A stretch of DNA of 64,000 nt, from positions 88,505 to 152,504 of the forward strand of contig WGMC01000020.1 of assembly GCA_016125265.1 (NCBI GenBank). The letters run 5' to 3'. How positions within the stretch are numbered: position 1 is the first letter of the stretch; every line of letters begins with the position of its first letter. The notes under the pieces are model-generated. The model did not search any database. It saw only the letters and a list, made by a program, of their open reading frames with translations, and had not been told where the DNA came from. Origin of the DNA: Planctomycetaceae bacterium. Lineage in GTDB: Bacteria > Planctomycetota > UBA1135 > GCA-002686595. Shown one piece after another: positions 1 through 8,631 of this stretch. The position numbers and the translations under genes are program-made.

Positions 1-2
1 TG

Positions 3-1127
3 CTGGAGGGCGAGTTCGCGCCGCGGCGCCTGCTCGGGCTCGACGAGCGCCACGCCGCGATGCCTCGCGCCCGCTGGCTCGACGTGCAGCGGCAGCTCGG
101 CCGCGCGCTCGCGCTGGTCGCGCCGCGCGAACTGCCGGGTTTCTTGGGGAAGGACGAGCTGGCGCTCGCGGAGAACCCGCTCGAGGATCCCGAACGGCTG
201 GCGCTGCTGCGTTCGTTGCGCTTCGCGGAGATGGAGCTCGTGCAGCGGCGCATCGCCGACGATCGCGAGAACCGGTTCCTCTGGCTGCGGCAACTGGAGC
301 TGCTGCGCGAGCAGTTCCAAAAGGACGAGGCCGACGGCTTCCCGGCGCTGCTCGACTACCGCACGCCGTCCGCGGCAGCGCTCGTGTTGTCGGTCGATCT
401 TCGCGGGGATGGCGATCCGGGGGCGGCGCGCACGCTCGCGCGGGCGCTCGAGGAAGCGCTCGGCGATGGCCGCGGCGGACCTCTCTGGCGCGAGTGGACG
501 TTGGCGCGCATCCACATGGCGGTGGGCGCCGCCAGCACCGACCTCGGCGAGGGCGATGTGGCGCGCGCCGAGCTCGACCGCGCGGTCGTGCGGCTCGAGG
601 CGTTGCAGCGCGAACTCGAGGATCAACTCGCGGAGCTCGACGCCGGCAACGCACCGCCGACGCTCGGTTCCGATCCGGCCGCGGAGCGCCGGCGCATGTT
701 GCGCGGGCAGATCGAACTCACGCGTGGACTGCTCGCGGACGCGTTCGTTTCTTTGGCCGTCAACGCCAACGTGCGCGAGAAGGACGTCGACGCCGCTGTG
801 GCACACTTCGAGCGCGCCTTCGAGTTGCGCCAGGGGGACTTCATGGTCGTGCTCCTCGCGTGTTATCGCGCGCGCGCCGGGCGCACGGACGAGGCCCGCG
901 CGCTGCTCGTCGATGTGCACGACGCGCCGGCTCTGCACTACAACATGGCCTGCACCTACGCCCTCCTGGGCGAGGACGATCGGGCGCTCGACTATTTGGC
1001 GCGCACGTTCGAATCGTCCGTGCGCTCCGAGGGCGCCCGCGCGCGCCAACGCGAGTGGGCCCGCGACGATCCGGACTTGGCCTCCCTGCGCGAGCACCCG
1101 CGGTTCCAGGAGCTGACGGCCCCCTAG
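3..1127 (+). CDS. TPR-repeat protein, C-terminal part (5' end outside window)
   Basis: The frame is open from base 3 through the first internal ATG at 60, so the gene almost certainly begins upstream of the window and this is a C-terminal fragment. The visible part is alpha-helical and rich in Ala, Arg, Glu and Leu. The last 110 residues read as tetratricopeptide-like helices (AVAHFERAFELR, then LHYNMACTYALLGEDDRALD) and end with an ALxxDPDLASLREHPRFQEL-type closing helix. That closing motif is common at the C-terminus of TPR proteins and of Ser/Thr kinase-TPR fusions. No catalytic motif is visible, so a kinase N-terminus is only a possibility. A GC-rich palindrome follows 11 bases after the stop. 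Confidence 0.7.
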   Translation: MEGEFAPRRLLGLDERHAAMPRARWLDVQRQLGRALALVAPRELPGFLGKDELALAENPLEDPERLALLRSLRFAEMELVQRRIADDRENRFLWLRQLELLREQFQKDEADGFPALLDYRTPSAAALVLSVDLRGDGDPGAARTLARALEEALGDGRGGPLWREWTLARIHMAVGAASTDLGEGDVARAELDRAVVRLEALQRELEDQLAELDAGNAPPTLGSDPAAERRRMLRGQIELTRGLLADAFVSLAVNANVREKDVDAAVAHFERAFELRQGDFMVVLLACYRARAGRTDEARALLVDVHDAPALHYNMACTYALLGEDDRALDYLARTFESSVRSEGARARQREWARDDPDLASLREHPRFQELTAP

Positions 1128-1138
1128 GTGGCGAGGCC

Positions 1139-1150
1139 GCGGGGCCCCGC
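1139..1150 (+). terminator. GC palindrome followed by short T-run, possible terminator
   Basis: A perfect 12-base palindrome (GCGGGGCCCCGC) starts 11 bases after the TPR gene stop and is followed after CGCGGA by TTTT. This fits a weak intrinsic terminator. The short T-run and the general GC-richness of the region keep confidence low. Confidence 0.35.
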
Positions 1151-1444
1151 CGCGGATTTTCGGGGCGGGGAGGCAACCCTGCGCCGCTCGGGCGGTAAGG
1201 CAGTCCTCGCGAGCGCCGCGGCCTGGGCGGCGAACCGCTGGGACCGAGGGAGCATCGGGAACCGAGGTAGCCTCGGGATCCGACGCAGCACCGCGCGCGG
1301 CGGCCGCACGCCGCGCGCGGGCTCGTTGCACGGGGCGGGTGCGCGGCCGACGTCTCGACCGCGCGATCGGACGCGGAGCGCCGCGATGTGCGCACGTCGT
1401 CGCGCAGATGAGTGCTTGCAACACCGTGAACCCCAAATCCCGTT

Positions 1445-1774
1445 CTGTAGGGGCGCGGCCCCGTCCGCGCCCCTACAGACCGCATGACGGGGTCCGGAAC
1501 TGGGCGGGCAGCTCCGCGAGCCGCACCTACGCAGACACGCTTCAACAAGGCGGGCCCGACCCGCTGGGTGCGCGGGCCGGGTGCGCGGGCCTCCAGGCCC
1601 GCCTTGGAGCGGGGGGGAATCCGCGCGGTGCGTCGTCCCTTGGGCGCGGACAGGGCCGCGCCCCTACAGATCGCACGACCGGGTCCGGAACTGGGCGGGC
1701 TCGTTGTGCAGCTCTGCGACTCGCACCTACGCAGACACGCTTCAACAAGGCGGGCCTGACCGGCTGGGTGCGCG
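1445..1774. repeat. Two-copy direct repeat with hairpin heads
   Basis: Copy 1 is 1465-1574 and copy 2 is 1656-1774, so the period is 191 bp. They match closely except for scattered substitutions and a 9-bp insertion in copy 2. The best-conserved stretch, about 34 bp, starts CGCACCTACGCAGACACGCT. Copy 1 is preceded by a perfect 14-bp stem (arms 1445-1458 and 1465-1478, 6-nt loop) beginning CTGTAGGGGCGCGG. Copy 2 keeps only an 8-bp stem (1642-1649 / 1656-1663). The GTAGGGGCG...CGCCCCTAC hairpin style is widespread in intergenic DNA of environmental bacteria, as I recall. No transposase is present, so this is probably a non-autonomous palindromic repeat. Confidence 0.75.
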
Positions 1775-1843
1775 CGCCCGGCCCCCCATTCCCCATGCGG
1801 TTGGCCGCTTCGGGCCTCCCCGGTGGCTAGACTGCACGGCTCG

Positions 1844-3025
1844 ATGGGCAAAGTGACGTTGACGGGGAAGGGGCGGCGCTGGACCCTGGGGGGACACCCC
1901 TGGGTCTACGCGGACGACGTGGTGAAGGCCGAGGCGACCCCCGGAGAACTCGTCTCCGTGCACGACCCGGCGGGCGGCGTCGTGGGCTGGGGCCTTTACT
2001 CGAGCCAATCGCGCATCGCCCTGCGCATGGTCTCCCGCGGACCCGAGCAGCCCAACCGCGAGCTATGGGCCTCCCTCGTTGGCGCGGCCGTCGCCGAGCG
2101 CAAACGCCTGGGTTTGCTCGAGCGCAAGGGCGCGTGCCGGCTCCTCGGCGGGGATTCGGAGCGCATCCCCGGCCTGGTGGTCGACCGCTACGGCGACGTA
2201 CTCGTCGTGCAGAGCGGCTGCCAGGGCTCCGACCTGATGCGCGACTTCATCGTCGGCCTGGTGCGCGAGGCCCTGCCGTTCCCCGTGCGCGCCGTTCTCG
2301 ACCGCTCCGATGCGTCCGTGCGCAAACTCGAGGGCCTCGCCCCCAGGGTCGAGTGGATCGACGGCAAGGTGGACGACCTGGTGCGTGTGGAGGAACCCGA
2401 CGGGCTGCTCTACGACGTCGACCTGGTCGAGGGCCACAAGACGGGGCACTACCTGGACCAGTCGCAGAACCGCCGGCTCGCCGCGGAGGGTGCCGCGGGC
2501 GAACGGGTACTCGACGCCTTCTGTTACGACGGTCTGTTCGGCATCCGCGCCGCGCTGGCGGGCGCCGAGGACGTCCTGTGCATGGACCAATCGGCCAGTT
2601 CCGGCGCGCGGGTCGCCCACAACGCGGAACTCAATGGCGTGAGCGCGAAAGTGCGTTTCGAGCGCGCCAACGCGATGAAGCGCCTGCGCGAACTCGCGGC
2701 CGAAGAGACCCGCTTCCAGCGTGTGGTCGTCGATCCGCCGGCGTTTGCGCGCAACCGCCGCGAGGCGGACGGCGCCGCGCGCGGCTACCGCGAACTGAAC
2801 CTTCGCGCCCTGCAGTTGCTGGCGCCCGCGGGCCTCCTCGTCAGCGCGTCCTGCTCGTACAACGTGCGACGCGAGGAGTTCCTCTCGTTCCTGGCGCTTG
2901 CCGCGCGCGATTCCGGGCGCGACGTGTACCTCGAGGGCCTGACCGGCGCGAGCCCGGACCATCCGGTGCTGATGGGCCTGCCGGAGAGCGAGTACCTGAA
3001 GTGCGCGTTCCTGCGGGCGCGCTGA
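1844..3025 (+). CDS. Class I SAM-dependent rRNA large-subunit methyltransferase, RlmI/RlmK-like
   Basis: About 393 residues, the usual RlmI length. The N-terminal ~75 residues form a PUA domain (GHPWVYADDV, PGELVSVHD). A central segment follows (PGLVVDRYGD), then a Rossmann methyltransferase domain with VLDAFCYDGLFGIRAALAGA (SAM-binding motif I), VVVDPPAFAR (motif IV) and SASCSYNV near the end. E. coli RlmI makes m5C1962 in 23S rRNA, but whether this protein targets that base is inferred from family only. I chose the ATG at 1844 because the PUA domain starts immediately after it. An in-frame GTG at 1823 would add seven residues. thiS follows after 4 bases. Confidence 0.85.
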   Translation: MGKVTLTGKGRRWTLGGHPWVYADDVVKAEATPGELVSVHDPAGGVVGWGLYSSQSRIALRMVSRGPEQPNRELWASLVGAAVAERKRLGLLERKGACRLLGGDSERIPGLVVDRYGDVLVVQSGCQGSDLMRDFIVGLVREALPFPVRAVLDRSDASVRKLEGLAPRVEWIDGKVDDLVRVEEPDGLLYDVDLVEGHKTGHYLDQSQNRRLAAEGAAGERVLDAFCYDGLFGIRAALAGAEDVLCMDQSASSGARVAHNAELNGVSAKVRFERANAMKRLRELAAEETRFQRVVVDPPAFARNRREADGAARGYRELNLRALQLLAPAGLLVSASCSYNVRREEFLSFLALAARDSGRDVYLEGLTGASPDHPVLMGLPESEYLKCAFLRAR

Positions 3026-3029
3026 TGCC

Positions 3030-3245
3030 ATGGGCGAGCGGCGGATCGAGATCCTGGTGAACGGCAATCCCGCCCACGTGGCGGAGGGTTGCACCGTCGA
3101 AGCGCTGATCGCACAGCTCGGGCTGCGGTCCGAGGTGGTCGCGGCCGAGGTCGAGCGCGAGCTGGTGCCGCGCGCGCGGCGCAGCGAACGTGTGCTCGCG
3201 CCCGGCGAGCGAGTCGAGTTGGTGACGCTGGTGGGGGGCGGTTGA
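3030..3245 (+). CDS. thiS: Sulfur carrier protein ThiS
   Basis: A 71-residue ubiquitin-like protein that begins with a strand bearing VNGNP, continues with [11 protein letters not shown], and ends VTLVGGG. The required C-terminal Gly-Gly, which is adenylated and converted to thiocarboxylate to carry sulfur into the thiamine thiazole ring, is present. It sits directly between the rlmI-like gene and thiG and shares one base with thiG (TGATG), so the two are probably translationally coupled. The ThiF adenylyltransferase and other thiamine genes are not in the window. Confidence 0.9.
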   Translation: MGERRIEILVNGNPAHVAEGCTVEALIAQLGLRSEVVAAEVERELVPRARRSERVLAPGERVELVTLVGGG

Positions 3246-4066
3246 TGGAACCTTCGCCCCTCGAATCCGCCGCCACGGCCGACACGCCGCTCGTGGTCGG
3301 CTCGGTGACCCTCACCTCGCGCCTGATCGTCGGCACGGGCAAGTACCCGAGCTTCGACGTGATGCGCGACTGCCACACACTGTCCGGGGCACAGATGGTG
3401 ACGCTGGCCGTGCGCCGGATCGGACCGGGTGGCGAGCAAGAAGGCCTGCTCGAACACCTAGACCGCTCGAAATTGCAGTTCCTGCCCAATACCGCGGGCT
3501 GTTTCGACGTGGAGAGCGCCGTGCGCACCGCGCGCCTCGCTCGCGATCTGCTCAGCACCAACGCGATCAAACTCGAGGTCCTCGGCGACACCCGCACGCT
3601 GTTGCCCGACCCCATCGGCACCCTCGAAGCGACCCGCGCGCTCGTCGCCGAGGGTTTCGAGGTGTGGGTCTACACCTCCGACGATCCGCGCCTCGCCGTG
3701 CACCTCGAACAGGCCGGCGCCGCCGCGATCATGCCCGCGGGTTCGCCGATCGGCTCGGGACAAGGTGTGCTGAACCCCAACGCGATCCGCATCTTGATGG
3801 AGCTCGTCTCCTGCCCCGTGATCGTCGACGCGGGCGTGGGCACGGCGAGCGACACGGCCCTCGCGATGGAGCTGGGTGTGGCGGGGGTGCTGCTCAACAC
3901 CGCCATCGCGGCCGCCAAGGATCCGCGCCGCATGGCAGTGGCGATGCGAGACGGTGTGCGCGCCGGGCGCCAGGCGTTCCTGGCGGGGCGCATGCCGAAA
4001 AAACTCTACGGCAGCGCGTCGTCGCCCGAAGCGGGGCGCATCGCGGCACAGGCGCCGGGTTCCTGA
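3245..4066 (+). CDS. thiG: Thiazole synthase ThiG
   Basis: About 273 residues, typical for ThiG. This TIM-barrel enzyme condenses 1-deoxy-D-xylulose 5-phosphate, dehydroglycine and ThiS thiocarboxylate into the thiazole phosphate of thiamine. Visible signatures in order are [32 protein letters not shown] (Lys109 is the expected Schiff-base lysine), [17 protein letters not shown] (phosphate loop), [10 protein letters not shown] and [11 protein letters not shown]. The start is the ATG overlapping the thiS stop. The first ~15 residues (MEPSPLES...) are a non-conserved leader. Confidence 0.95.
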   Translation: MEPSPLESAATADTPLVVGSVTLTSRLIVGTGKYPSFDVMRDCHTLSGAQMVTLAVRRIGPGGEQEGLLEHLDRSKLQFLPNTAGCFDVESAVRTARLARDLLSTNAIKLEVLGDTRTLLPDPIGTLEATRALVAEGFEVWVYTSDDPRLAVHLEQAGAAAIMPAGSPIGSGQGVLNPNAIRILMELVSCPVIVDAGVGTASDTALAMELGVAGVLLNTAIAAAKDPRRMAVAMRDGVRAGRQAFLAGRMPKKLYGSASSPEAGRIAAQAPGS

Positions 4067-4074
4067 CCCCATCC

Positions 4075-4809
4075 GTGGCCGAGCTCGTCGTCTCCGCCGC
4101 GCTCTTCGCCATCGGCCTTTGGCTGCGCGGCTGGCGCCGGGTCCAACGGGAGCCCAGGGCGGCGCAGTTCGGCGCTCGCACGCCGCTGGTGGTGCCGATC
4201 GCCATCGGATTGCTTCTGATGGTGCTCGGCGACTTGGCCGCCTCGCGGGCGGGCATCTCCATGCACTTGCGCGGCCTGCTCGGGCCGTTGCTGCTCTTCG
4301 CGCCGTCGGCACTGCTCGCGCGTCGCCACGACCTCGGGGCCCGGTCGGCCGGTGTGGAGCGCGCTGACGCTCGTTGGCCCTTCGTGCTCGGCCTCTGGCT
4401 GCGCACGTGGCCCCTTCTGACCGGAGTTGCGGGGCTCATCGGCTGGACGGCAAAACAACTCGGGATCGATGCCCTCGGTGTGGCCTCCGAAGTGGTCCTG
4501 GCCGCCTCGGACGGGGACTTCGCCGCGATGGCTTTTCTCGGTGTGTTCGTGGTGCCGCTCGCGGAAGAGCTCTTCTTCCGCGGCCGGCTCTTCGCGCGCC
4601 TGGCGGGGCACGTGGGACCGAACCGCGCCAACTGGATCCAGGCCGCGCTCTTCGGCCTGGCCCACGGCTGGTTCTACTTTCCGATCCTGACCTACCTCGG
4701 CTGGCTGCTCGGCCGCGCGCGGTTGGCCGGCGCGGGAATGGGCAGCCTCGCGCTGGCCCACGCCCTGCAGAACGCCGTCAGCTTTGCGGTGCTCGCCGCG
4801 ATGCGGTAG
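4075..4809 (+). CDS. CPBP-family intramembrane metalloprotease
   Basis: A 244-residue, mostly hydrophobic protein starting at a GTG eight bases after thiG. It carries all three glutamic-type intramembrane protease motifs: EELFFR (Glu164, Glu165, Arg169), FGLAH (Phe193, His197) and HALQN (His229, Asn233). These match the CPBP (CAAX processing / bacteriocin processing, Abi) family. About six to seven membrane segments are visible. The substrate is unknown; family members process CAAX-like proteins or bacteriocin peptides, and nothing here points to either. Its 3' end overlaps the convergent methyltransferase-like gene by 32 bp. Confidence 0.85.
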   Translation: MAELVVSAALFAIGLWLRGWRRVQREPRAAQFGARTPLVVPIAIGLLLMVLGDLAASRAGISMHLRGLLGPLLLFAPSALLARRHDLGARSAGVERADARWPFVLGLWLRTWPLLTGVAGLIGWTAKQLGIDALGVASEVVLAASDGDFAAMAFLGVFVVPLAEELFFRGRLFARLAGHVGPNRANWIQAALFGLAHGWFYFPILTYLGWLLGRARLAGAGMGSLALAHALQNAVSFAVLAAMR

Positions 4810-5536
4810 GGCCGGGCGGCACCGCGTCGCTGCGCGGCTGACGCCGTTCCGCAACGTACAGGCGGTGGCTCGAGCGGCGCGCGCTCGGGTGTGTCTTGGC
4901 CGCTTCCGAGCCAACCAGGAACCCCGCGCCCACCAGCCGCGCTTCGAAACGCGGTTCGTGACGCGCGGACCAGTACGCGGCGCGGCCGCCGGGCACCAGC
5001 ACACGCAGGGCCGCGGCCAATCCCGGCGCGCCGTAGAGGCGCTGGTTGGCGGGCGACACGAGCGCACCGGGGCCGTTGTCCACGTCGAAGACGAGGCCGT
5101 CGAAGGACTTCTCCCTGCTCTTCGCGATGTGCTCGACGACGTCGCCCACGTGCACGGTGACCCTGGGGTCGGCCAGCGCCGCGCCGGTGGTTTCCGCGAG
5201 GTGCTCGCGGTTCCAGGCGACGATCTCGGGGAGGAGCTCGACGACCTCGACCTCGGCGTGGGCGGGAAGGAGCTCGAGCGCGCGCACCAAGCTGAAGCCC
5301 AGGCCCAGGCCGCCAATGAGGAGCCGGACCGGGCCCGCCGAGGGGGGGCGCGCGGCGAGGGGCTCCGCCACACACTCCGCGAGGCGCCGCTCGGACGCGT
5401 GGCGGCGGGTGCTCATCAGCTCCACCCCGTCCACACGCAGGAAGAAATCGCCGTCGCGTCGGTGCAGGGAGAGTTTGGCGCCGCCGGGCGCCGAGGCCTC
5501 GGCCAGGGTTTCGAAGGGTTTCAAGCGCGCCAGCAT
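4778..5536 (-). CDS. Spermidine synthase-like SAM/polyamine-synthase-fold protein
   Basis: A 252-residue Rossmann-fold protein. LLIGGLGLGFSLVRAL is the nucleotide-binding GGxGxG loop, EVEVVELLPEIVAW has an acidic end of strand 2, and VTVHVGDVVEHI then FDGLVFDVDNGP resemble the aspartate-bearing motif of spermidine synthase-like proteins. The N-terminal strand section (GAKLSLHRRDGDFFLRVDG, ELMSTRRHASE) also fits that superfamily. Without the full catalytic Asp set it may be an orphan methyltransferase rather than an aminopropyltransferase. The ATG at 5536 is preferred; the much longer frame reading through the OPT gene is antisense shadow. Confidence 0.75.
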   Translation of the reverse strand: MLARLKPFETLAEASAPGGAKLSLHRRDGDFFLRVDGVELMSTRRHASERRLAECVAEPLAARPPSAGPVRLLIGGLGLGFSLVRALELLPAHAEVEVVELLPEIVAWNREHLAETTGAALADPRVTVHVGDVVEHIAKSREKSFDGLVFDVDNGPGALVSPANQRLYGAPGLAAALRVLVPGGRAAYWSARHEPRFEARLVGAGFLVGSEAAKTHPSARRSSHRLYVAERRQPRSDAVPPGPTASRRAPQS

Positions 5537-5662
5537 GGCAGAGACGGTGCCCGCCGTCACCTTGCGGCTTGGGTCCCCCGCGCCTACCCTCCCCCCGAAC
5601 GCCGCGGGCCGTCGTCCTGCCCGCGGCCCGTCTCCCCCGATCGACCCCAGCCCAAGCTCCCG

Positions 5663-7879
5663 ATGCCCGAGGCACCGAAGGCACGAACCCCCGACGCGGC
5701 CGAGCACAGCACCCAACTGATGGGCGGCCGGTATCCGGAGGTCACCTGGTCCGCGGTCCTGTTCGGCCTCTTCTTCGGCGCCGTGATGAACGCGGCGATC
5801 GCCTACTCGGGCCTGAAGATCGGTTTCACCATCGTCGGCAGCGCCATCGCGGCGGTGCTGGGGTTCGGTGTGTTGCGCGGCCTGCTGCGGCGGGGTTCGA
5901 TCCTCGAGGTCAACATCGCGCAGACCGTCGCGTCGGCGGTGAACACACCCAACTCCGGCGTGATCTTCACGGTGCCGGTGCTCTGGCTGCTGGGCTGGTC
6001 GCTCGGGCCCTCGGACCTCGACTTCTGGCTCATCACGTTGGCGTGTGTGGCGGGAGCGATCCTGGGCGGCGCGTTCATCGTGCCCCTGCGCAAGCAGATG
6101 ATCGAAGTGGACCGCCTGCGTTTCCCGAGCGCCGTCGGGGTGGCGGTGATCCTGAAATCGCCGGGAGCGGGCTCCGCCAAGTCGCTCGTGCTCTTGGCGG
6201 GAATCGCGGTTTCGATGTTGATCTACGCGCCCGCCGGGCTGCCGGACCTGGGCGGACCTGGGTACCAGGACATCGGCTGGCGGATGTCGGTCCCTGCGAG
6301 TTTCGGACCCGGGGATCTGGACGGCGACGGCGGCGAGGAGGTGCGCCGCTGGCTCGACAGCGACGCGAAGAGCGTGTTGCCCGTGGATTTGGACCGGGAC
6401 CGCGACGGCGCGCCGGACCTCCTGATGACCAAGGATCGTGTCGACGTCGGGCGTTTTCTCGGACTGCCCGCGGAGGTGCAGGTCATCTTCGCCATCGCGC
6501 CGTTTGCGATCGGCGCGGGGTTCCTGTCGGGCAAGGCGGGGCTCCTCGTGCTGGCGGGCGGCATCCTCGCTTTCTTCGTGCTCAACCCGCTCGCGTACCG
6601 CCTCGACTGGGCGCCGCCGGGGTTGCTGGCCCACGAAGTCCCGGGTGCCATGTTCCAGGCGGTCAATCGGCCCCTCGGGATCGGCCTGCTCCTCGGCGGC
6701 GCGATGATGGGCATCCTCGCGGCATTGCCCGCCATCCGGGCGGCCCTCGGCAGCATCGCGAAGTCGGGCAAGAGCAAACTCGGCTCGGACGAACTGGGCA
6801 TGAAGACCCTGGTGGGCGCGGCGGCGGCGGCGCTGGTGCTCCTGTTCGTGGCCGCGGACTTCGTCGAGAACCGCGCGTTCAACCCGCGCTGCCCGATCAC
6901 CTTGGAGGCACCGGAGGTTTCCGACGCCACGGAGGAGGGCGTGCTCGCCGAACTGGCGCCCGAGGCACCCGAGTTCGCGCGGGTCAACGACGACGTGGAG
7001 CCGGTGTCCTACAGGAGCTACCGCGTCGGCTTCGCCACCGAGGAGGCCAAACGCGTCTGGGGGGAGGATTGGGACGACGGGCAGCGGGACGCGTTCCTCG
7101 CAAGCTCCAACGCCAAACCCGGTGTGCTCTCGGGGATGCCCTCGCACCTGCGCGCGCTCCTGATCGCGTTGATCGGCGCGGGCTGGATCTGGTTCGCGGG
7201 CATCATCATCGCGCAGTGCACCGGGATGACCGACTGGTCGCCCATTTCGGGCATGTCGCTCCTGACCGTGGTGCTCGTGCTGACCTTGTTGGGGTCGGGA
7301 GCGGTGCTGGGGGCCGTGCTGATCGGCGCGTCGCTGTGTGTCGCCATCACGTGCGCGTCCGACATGATGGGCGACCTCAAGACCGGACACCTGGTGGGTT
7401 CCCAGCCAAGACGCCAGCAGATCGTCGAGCTGATCGCAACGGGCATCGGCCCGATCATCACGATGGCGGTGCTGGTGGTCATCACGCAGGTGAACTTGAA
7501 GGGCGGGGGCCCGCCCATCGGACCGGGCACCGACACCACCGCGCCCCAGGCCCAGGCCTTGCAGGCGGTGATCCTCGGTGTGCAGGGCGGCGAGATGCCC
7601 TACGCGCTGTATGGGTTTGGGTCGATGCTCGGATTGCTGCTCGGCCTGGGCAGCTTCGCGGGGCTCGGAGTGCTCGTGGGGCTCTCGATGTTCCTGCCGT
7701 TCTTCTACATCGCGACCTACGGCATCGGCTGTGTGTTGCAGATCGTGCTCTCCCGCTGGAAGGGCGCGCGCTGGTGCGAGAACTGGGGTGTGCCCTTTGC
7801 GGCCGGTTTGATCGTCGGTGAGGCCGTTCTGGCGCTCATCTTCAACAGCTTGATCCTCGGGGGAGTGGGCGCATCGTGA
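5663..7879 (+). CDS. OPT-family oligopeptide transporter with calcium-loop-like insertion
   Basis: 738 residues with about 14-16 membrane segments. Signatures are RYPEVTWSAVLFGLFFGAVM, the AYSGLKIGFTI segment, NIAQTVASAVNTPNSGVIF and DLKTGHLVGSQPRRQQ, which together identify the OPT/YSL superfamily (proton-coupled uptake of oligopeptides or metal-siderophore complexes). Two hydrophilic insertions stand out. Residues ~214-265 contain DLDGDGGEEV and DLDRDRDGAPDLL, both reading like integrin/FG-GAP or EF-hand calcium loops. Residues ~398-485 form a second acidic loop. The start is the ATG at 5663, after about 125 bp of divergent intergenic DNA. The stop overlaps the next gene (GTGA). Confidence 0.9.
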   Translation: MPEAPKARTPDAAEHSTQLMGGRYPEVTWSAVLFGLFFGAVMNAAIAYSGLKIGFTIVGSAIAAVLGFGVLRGLLRRGSILEVNIAQTVASAVNTPNSGVIFTVPVLWLLGWSLGPSDLDFWLITLACVAGAILGGAFIVPLRKQMIEVDRLRFPSAVGVAVILKSPGAGSAKSLVLLAGIAVSMLIYAPAGLPDLGGPGYQDIGWRMSVPASFGPGDLDGDGGEEVRRWLDSDAKSVLPVDLDRDRDGAPDLLMTKDRVDVGRFLGLPAEVQVIFAIAPFAIGAGFLSGKAGLLVLAGGILAFFVLNPLAYRLDWAPPGLLAHEVPGAMFQAVNRPLGIGLLLGGAMMGILAALPAIRAALGSIAKSGKSKLGSDELGMKTLVGAAAAALVLLFVAADFVENRAFNPRCPITLEAPEVSDATEEGVLAELAPEAPEFARVNDDVEPVSYRSYRVGFATEEAKRVWGEDWDDGQRDAFLASSNAKPGVLSGMPSHLRALLIALIGAGWIWFAGIIIAQCTGMTDWSPISGMSLLTVVLVLTLLGSGAVLGAVLIGASLCVAITCASDMMGDLKTGHLVGSQPRRQQIVELIATGIGPIITMAVLVVITQVNLKGGGPPIGPGTDTTAPQAQALQAVILGVQGGEMPYALYGFGSMLGLLLGLGSFAGLGVLVGLSMFLPFFYIATYGIGCVLQIVLSRWKGARWCENWGVPFAAGLIVGEAVLALIFNSLILGGVGAS

Positions 7880-8631
7880 AGTTGTTCGGCTTTGTGCTGG
7901 TGGCGCTTTCCTTGGTGGCCGGTCTCGTGGGGGCCGGTTCCGCCTACTTGGTGCGTGTGGACCGCGGCGCGGACGAGCTCGTGGGCCTCACCGTCAACGA
8001 GGCCGTCGTCGTGCCGCTCATCGGCCTGGGCGAGGTCGCGGATCCCCTGGATACGGAAGTGCTCGTGCCGAAGGGCACGGTGCTCGATGCGGACCACGTG
8101 CAGCACCTGGCGCAAGCCGACGTGCGGCACGTGCGCGTCGAAGAGTTCGCGTTCGGGCGCTGGGAGGGCAAGTTCCTGTTCCTGGGTGGTGTGCTCGGGC
8201 TGGGGCTCGGGGCGCTGCTCGTGCGCCTCGGCGCGCGGATGGCGCTCGACGCAGAGCCCGCCGAGAGCGAGCGTGGTCCCAGTGAGGTGCTCGCAGAAAT
8301 CCGCACGGCCGTCGATCGCGTGCGCGGGGCGGTGGCACGCCACGCGGACGGGCCGGAGCTGCTCGCGCTCCTCAGCCCGATCGTCGACGACCTGCTGCCG
8401 GCGTTCCCCGCCGGTCGCGATCGCATGGTGGCGCGCATGGGCCTTGGGGCCTACGCGCAACTGATGGACTCCTTCGCCGCGGCCGAGCGGCAGGTGCACC
8501 GGGCGTGGTCGGCCGCGGCCGACGGTGTGCTCGAGGAAACCGCCGAGTGTGTGGAGCGCGCCGCGGCGCTGTTCGACCAGACGCGCGCGGAGCTCTCCGG
8601 CCGCCTCGCCGCCCACGGAGCGAAGTCGTGA
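7876..8631 (+). CDS. Membrane protein of unknown function, two TM segments
   Basis: 251 residues from a GTG whose last two bases start the OPT stop codon (GTGA), so the gene is probably co-translated with the transporter. An N-terminal membrane segment (FVLVALSLVAGLVGAGSAYLV) is followed by ~70 extracytoplasmic residues. These contain a SAF- or biotinyl-like stretch (EVLVPKGTVLDADHVQHLAQADVRHVRV). A second membrane helix (FLFLGGVLGLGLGALLV) and a helical cytoplasmic tail follow. I do not recognise the family. The strict overlaps on both sides suggest a role linked to the OPT transporter. Confidence 0.7.
   Translation: MKLFGFVLVALSLVAGLVGAGSAYLVRVDRGADELVGLTVNEAVVVPLIGLGEVADPLDTEVLVPKGTVLDADHVQHLAQADVRHVRVEEFAFGRWEGKFLFLGGVLGLGLGALLVRLGARMALDAEPAESERGPSEVLAEIRTAVDRVRGAVARHADGPELLALLSPIVDDLLPAFPAGRDRMVARMGLGAYAQLMDSFAAAERQVHRAWSAAADGVLEETAECVERAAALFDQTRAELSGRLAAHGAKS

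Larger units (their letters stand above)
1128..1843. other. 716-bp non-coding gap with palindromic repeats
   Basis: No frame here has convincing protein character: the open frames are Arg/Ala/Gly/Pro-rich shadows of GC-rich sequence. The gap holds the possible terminator at 1139-1150, two copies of a direct repeat with hairpins (1445-1774), and a small inverted repeat between them (GCGGGCC near 1583, partner GGCCCGC). The promoter of the rlmI-like gene should lie near the right end, but I could not pick it out. Confidence 0.6.

Noticed and set aside
4778..5536. Confident call as spermidine synthase (speE)
   Set aside because: The fold matches but the full catalytic aspartate set could not be confirmed, so it is left as a spermidine-synthase-like protein.
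5537..7390. Long minus-strand frame extending the spermidine-synthase-like protein to 870 aa
   Set aside because: It is antisense to the clearly real OPT transporter gene and consists of His/Arg/Asp-rich shadow sequence.
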